From DATKKX01 sp035542775 (GTDB lineage: Bacteria > Planctomycetota > Phycisphaerae > UBA1845 > UTPLA1): a stretch of DNA of 5,760 bases. The notes under the pieces are model-generated. The model was not told the origin of the DNA and searched no databases. It saw only the letters and a list, made by a program, of their open reading frames with translations. Position 1 is the first letter of the stretch, and the number at the start of each line of letters is the position of its first letter. A program made the position numbers and the translations under genes. Location: positions 1 through 5,760 of the forward strand of contig DATKKX010000076.1 of the NCBI GenBank assembly GCA_035542775.1, read 5' to 3'. Below are positions 5,711-5,760 of this stretch, piece after piece.

Positions 5711-5760
5711 ATGTCATCCCCATTGATGGAGGATCTCCGGCGTATTGTGGGCAAGGCCAA
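5711..5760 (+). CDS. 5' end of a gene, probably a GlcD-type FAD-binding oxidoreductase
   Basis: ATG 5711 is preceded by AGGAG at 5701-5705 with a five-base spacing, and the frame is open to the window edge. The 16 complete residues read MSSPLMEDLRRIVGKA. The pattern of a short helix (LxxLRxIVG) followed directly by the edge is how FAD-linked oxidases of the glycolate oxidase GlcD / D-lactate dehydrogenase group commonly begin, before their FAD-binding domain. Such enzymes oxidise 2-hydroxy acids to 2-oxo acids and pass electrons to the respiratory chain. The fragment is too short for certainty and no cofactor motif is inside the window. Confidence 0.5.
   Translation, partial: MSSPLMEDLRRIVGKA

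Noticed and set aside
5464..5760. Upstream extension of the MFS reading frame to the window edge
   Set aside because: The 99 extra residues are not hydrophobic or family-like. The family N-terminus begins at the ATG at 5463, and a promoter-like sequence and a divergent gene start lie in this stretch.

Overview
The window is GC-rich (about 60 % by eye, not computed) and comes from the chromosome of a Gram-negative-type bacterium. The evidence is a TRAP carboxylate transporter, a Tat-exported lactonase-like enzyme, a SixA phosphatase and an EntS-like MFS exporter. This set suits Pseudomonadota or related soil and aquatic phyla such as Methylomirabilota/Rokubacteria, but the sequence alone does not decide between them. 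I see no mobile element, RNA gene, CRISPR array or broken gene. No stretch longer than 300 bases lacks a gene.

Layout. Bases 1-63 are the 3' end of a gene that by position should be the TRAP solute-binding subunit (dctP). A strong 10-bp hairpin (72-97) follows, then dctQ (115-630) and dctM (634-1914), almost abutting. A gene for an HD-superfamily metal-dependent phosphohydrolase of unknown substrate (1933-2523) lies 18 bases further on and has a near-consensus ribosome binding site. These four genes form one transcription unit on the + strand. A 181-base gap follows with a candidate promoter, a second possible in-frame start with its own good ribosome binding site, and a terminator-like hairpin (2641-2681). 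After the gap comes a Tat-exported metallo-beta-lactamase-fold protein of the N-acyl-homoserine-lactonase type (2705-3595). A large hairpin (3606-3648) closes that unit. A sixA-like phosphohistidine phosphatase gene (3735-4217, GTG start) comes next. It converges with a minus-strand MFS exporter gene (4234-5463), with only 16 bases between the stops. The MFS gene and a truncated + strand gene (5711 onward, N-terminus like GlcD-type FAD oxidases) share a 247-base divergent control region. That region holds a well-formed minus-strand promoter with an operator-like dyad filling its spacer.

How the genes may work together (inference). The transporter would import an organic acid. The exported lactonase-like enzyme could open a lactone outside the cytoplasmic membrane to give a hydroxy acid that a TRAP system can take up, and the partial FAD oxidase could oxidise a 2-hydroxy acid. 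The HD protein is the least explained partner. It is co-transcribed with the transporter and keeps a full set of metal-ligand candidates. It and the odd leader of the lactonase gene are the parts most worth a second look. No clearly new multi-gene system is visible.
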